A stretch of DNA of 64,000 nt from an uncultured Coriobacteriaceae bacterium (GTDB lineage: Bacteria; Actinomycetota; Coriobacteriia; Coriobacteriales; Coriobacteriaceae): NCBI GenBank assembly GCA_944320725.1, contig CALUIM010000012.1, positions 124,001-188,000 of the forward strand, in the 5' to 3' direction. Under the pieces are notes generated by a model. That model did not search any database. It was not told where the DNA came from and saw only the letters and a program-made list of their open reading frames with translations. Position 1 is the stretch's first letter. Every line of letters starts with the position of its first letter. This document shows positions 61,984 to 64,000 of the stretch, piece by piece. The position numbers and the translations under genes are program-made.

Positions 61984-63075
61984 ATGCTGCGCATCGCAAC
62001 CATTGGTACGAGCCCCATCACCGACAACCTCATCGAGGTACTCAACGCAAGCAGCGAGGCGCGCTTCGTGGGCACGCTGTCACGCGACGCGGAACGCGCC
62101 GCGGTGTTCACCCGCGACCACGGTGGCGACACGCCCTTCACGCGCCTCGAAGACCTTGCGGCATCGAGCGATGTGGACGCGGTGTATATCGGCAGCCCCA
62201 ACGGCCTGCACGCAACGCAGGCGCTCGAGCTCATCGAGCACGGTAAGCACGTGCTGGTGGAAAAGCCGTTTGCCGCCAACGAGGCCGCGGCGCAGCAGGT
62301 CTTCGACGCCGCCCAGCGCGCGGGCGTCGTTGCCATGGAAGCCATGCGTCCGCTGCACGATCCGGCATTTTGCCAGGTGCGCGACGCACTTGCCAGCCTG
62401 GGCCGTATTCGCCGCGCAAGCATTCGGTTTGGTAAGTATTCCTCGCGCTACGACGAGGTGCTCGCCGGCAAGCGCACCAACATCTTCGATTGCGCCATGG
62501 CATCTGGTGCCCTCATGGACATTGGCATCTACGCCGTCGAGCCCATGGTGGCGCTGTTCGGCACGCCCGTCGACGTCGTGAGCGGCGTTGTCCTGCTCAA
62601 CGAGGACACCCGCGCCATCACCGGGGGCGCGATCGACGGCGCCGGCACGGCCATCGCGCGCTACCCCGACAAGATGGTCGAACTCGCCTGGTCCAAGATC
62701 ACCAACGACGACCTGCCGGTGCAGATTGAAAGCGAGCAGGCAACCCTCGAGCTCGACTCGATCTCCATCCCGACACATATGACCATCAAGCGCCGCGGCA
62801 AGGCGGTACGCGGAGATGCCAAGGCAACCCGCACCGATCAAGGCGGCAGCGTCGAGGATATCAACCTGCCCCGATCGAACAACACCATGGAATACGAGCT
62901 CGCCGACTTCGTGTACGCCGTCGAGGCGGTGCGCGGCGGCACACCCTGCGACCAAGCACCCGCCGGCCCCTTTGGCACCATCGGCGACCTGCAAGCAACC
63001 ACGCTTGCCGCGCTCGCCCTCACCGACGAGATTCGCCGGCAGGCAGGCATCGTCTTCCCCTTCGACGCCGCGTAA
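61984..63075 (+). CDS. Gfo/Idh/MocA-family oxidoreductase
   Basis: 363 residues. Rossmann start LRIATIGTSPITDNLIEVLNAS, AVYIGSPNGLHATQALELIEHGKHVLVEKPFAANEAAAQ (EKP motif with catalytic Lys), then a C-terminal alpha/beta substrate domain (CAMASGALMDIGIYAVEPMVALFG). It oxidises or reduces a sugar or polyol with NAD(P)H; the substrate is unknown. ATG 61984 has GAAGGGAAG upstream, preferred to 61966. The acylphosphatase gene follows after 11 bases. Confidence 0.9.
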   Translation: MLRIATIGTSPITDNLIEVLNASSEARFVGTLSRDAERAAVFTRDHGGDTPFTRLEDLAASSDVDAVYIGSPNGLHATQALELIEHGKHVLVEKPFAANEAAAQQVFDAAQRAGVVAMEAMRPLHDPAFCQVRDALASLGRIRRASIRFGKYSSRYDEVLAGKRTNIFDCAMASGALMDIGIYAVEPMVALFGTPVDVVSGVVLLNEDTRAITGGAIDGAGTAIARYPDKMVELAWSKITNDDLPVQIESEQATLELDSISIPTHMTIKRRGKAVRGDAKATRTDQGGSVEDINLPRSNNTMEYELADFVYAVEAVRGGTPCDQAPAGPFGTIGDLQATTLAALALTDEIRRQAGIVFPFDAA

Positions 63076-63086
63076 AGGAGTGCTCC

Positions 63087-63506
63087 ATGGGCTTCATCGA
63101 TCGAATGTGTTCGCGGTATGCCGAGAAGGCCTCGACACCGGAGGCAAAAGAGCGCCTACGCAGCCCGCTTGAACATGAGCTCATCGCGTGCCTGCAGGCG
63201 CTCCTTGGCACCGAGGCCGAACGCGAGCCCATGCGGCTCTCGCTGCGCTTCAGCGGGCTCGTGCAGGGCGTGGGCTTTCGCTGGACCAATCAGAGCATCG
63301 CACGCGAGCTGCATGCCACCGGCTGGGTGAAAAATCTTGCCGACGGTACGGTCGCCATGGAGCTGCAGGGACGCCCGGCGCAGATCATTCGCCATCTCGA
63401 TGCCCTTCATGCGAGCTATGGACGTGTGGGGTGCCGTGTTTGGCTGGAGGAATGCGTAGACTGTTCCGTGGTTTTCGATGAAAAGGATTTCGAGGTGCGC
63501 TTCTAG
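63087..63506 (+). CDS. Acylphosphatase with a 45-residue N-terminal extension
   Basis: 139 residues. The C-terminal 92 residues are a standard acylphosphatase, hydrolysing carboxyl-phosphate bonds: LSLRFSGLVQGVGFRWTNQSIARELHATGWVKNLADGTVAMELQG, with Arg in GFRW and Asn in VKNLADG as catalytic residues. The extension (MGFIDRMCSRYAEKASTPEAKERL) is helical and charged and not part of the usual fold. AAAGGAG precedes the ATG. Confidence 0.9.
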   Translation: MGFIDRMCSRYAEKASTPEAKERLRSPLEHELIACLQALLGTEAEREPMRLSLRFSGLVQGVGFRWTNQSIARELHATGWVKNLADGTVAMELQGRPAQIIRHLDALHASYGRVGCRVWLEECVDCSVVFDEKDFEVRF

Positions 63507-63536
63507 GTTGCATGCAGGGCATCCCCAAAGCTACAC

Positions 63537-63557
63537 TATCAGTAATTCGTACTGATA
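63537..63557 (+). promoter_or_regulatory. Palindromic site, candidate PerR/Fur box
   Basis: TATCAGTA-ATTCG-TACTGATA is a perfect 8-5-8 inverted repeat, 18 bases before the start of the Fur-family regulator; size and symmetry suit autoregulation by a dimer. Confidence 0.65.
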
Positions 63558-63575
63558 TTGTTTCAAGGAGGTGCC

Positions 63576-63962
63576 ATGGCTGTGCAGCGCCGCAACACCC
63601 GCCAACGCCAGCTCGTACTCGATACGGTGCGCGCCACCAGCGAGCACCCTACGGCCGACGAGATCTATTCCGCCATTCGCAAGGTCGACGAACACGTGAG
63701 CCGTGGCACGGTGTACCGCAATCTCAATCTGCTCGCCGAGGAAGGGGTCATCCAGACCATCAAAACACCCGGCGGCAGCAGGTTCGATTGGAATTGCAGC
63801 GAGCACGCGCATATTATCTGCACGACATGTGGAAAGGTCGCCGACCTTTCGCTCCCCTACGACAAGGGGCTCGATACGAAGGCGACCCAAGATTCAGGAT
63901 TCAGCGCGTGCTCGCATTACACGCTGTTCGAGGGCATCTGCCCTGAGTGCGCAGGGCGTTAG
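63576..63962 (+). CDS. Fur-family regulator, PerR-like
   Basis: 128 residues. A winged helix (RNTRQRQLVLDTVRATSEHPTADEIYSAIRKVDEHVSRGTVYRNLNLLAEEGVI) is followed by a dimerisation domain with a structural zinc site formed by CTTCGK and CPECAGR. The Asp in SRFDWNCSEHAH corresponds to the metal-sensing Asp of PerR, so peroxide sensing is more likely than iron sensing. ATG 63576 has AAGGAGG. Its stop overlaps the convergent FKBP gene's stop. Confidence 0.88.
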   Translation: MAVQRRNTRQRQLVLDTVRATSEHPTADEIYSAIRKVDEHVSRGTVYRNLNLLAEEGVIQTIKTPGGSRFDWNCSEHAHIICTTCGKVADLSLPYDKGLDTKATQDSGFSACSHYTLFEGICPECAGR

Positions 63963-64000
63963 TCGTCGAGCACCTCGACGAGCTCGATATCGAAGTTGAG
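63959..64000 (-). CDS. FKBP-type peptidyl-prolyl isomerase, C-terminal fragment (cut by window edge)
   Basis: Thirteen residues are visible, LNFDIELVEVLDD, followed by TAA. This sequence is the usual last strand of FKBP-type isomerases. The gene continues beyond the right edge. Confidence 0.65.
   Translation of the reverse strand, partial: LNFDIELVEVLDD

Noticed and set aside
62080-62994. A 304-codon frame opposite the Gfo/Idh/MocA gene
   Set aside because: No motif and antisense to a well-defined oxidoreductase.

Overview
The window looks like a chromosomal segment of a gut actinobacterium of the class Coriobacteriia, most likely Collinsella or a close relative. The reasons are high GC, densely packed operons with strong AGGAGG-type ribosome sites, no outer-membrane genes, and a gene mix of fused ECF ATPases, an acetylase-type diaminopimelate pathway, a sugar-amine phosphotransferase operon and very large surface proteins. 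The assignment is inferred from gene content; no marker RNA is present. No rRNA, tRNA, CRISPR array, transposase or prophage was recognised.

Bases 1-13,000 are a vitamin-acquisition block on the minus strand. A cobalamin riboswitch precedes a 2,301-residue surface protein (Ig-like repeats, two DUF4430/transcobalamin-like domains, a PQQ-type beta-propeller and a C-terminal membrane anchor) and a smaller DUF4430 protein. Next comes an FMN riboswitch ahead of ribU, a fused double-ATPase ecfA, ecfT and an FMN-binding protein gene. Bases 13,000-20,000 hold luxS, a coiled-coil cell-wall enzyme, a Ser/Thr kinase with an HTH partner, small stand-alone genes, a cold-shock gene and an M20 deacylase. 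Bases 19,990-23,900 are lysA-dapA-dapB-dapH under a lysine riboswitch. The DapH type implies the N-acetyl pathway, with the divergent M20 enzyme as candidate deacetylase.

Bases 23,900-25,900 contain unusual non-coding structure. Two long hairpins have different stems but the same 28-base core, in opposite orientations. A nucleoid-associated protein gene follows, and then an array of six degenerate 26-base motifs at exactly 52-base spacing, three in each orientation. Next are nadE, an aminotransferase and an Mbeg1-like hydrolase (one operon), glycosyltransferases, two unrecognised genes, ettA, a DPM/GtrB-like transferase with a YfhO protein, hicAB, tcdA, tatD and two HAD phosphatases.

Bases 45,200-52,600 form a mannose-family PTS operon (EIIA, B, C, D) with two SIS deglycase-like proteins, a PfkB sugar kinase and two GntR/UTRA regulators. 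This is best read as utilisation of fructoselysine/glucoselysine-type Amadori compounds, with a shared operator-like sequence at three promoters. The rest holds pgi, an SOS-controlled Y-family polymerase with a YolD protein (LexA box visible), an iron alcohol dehydrogenase, a GH3 lipoprotein, endonuclease IV, an Fe-S aldo/keto reductase, rnhA, an oxidoreductase, an acylphosphatase, a PerR/Fur regulator with a palindromic promoter site, and the C-terminus of an FKBP-type isomerase at the right edge.
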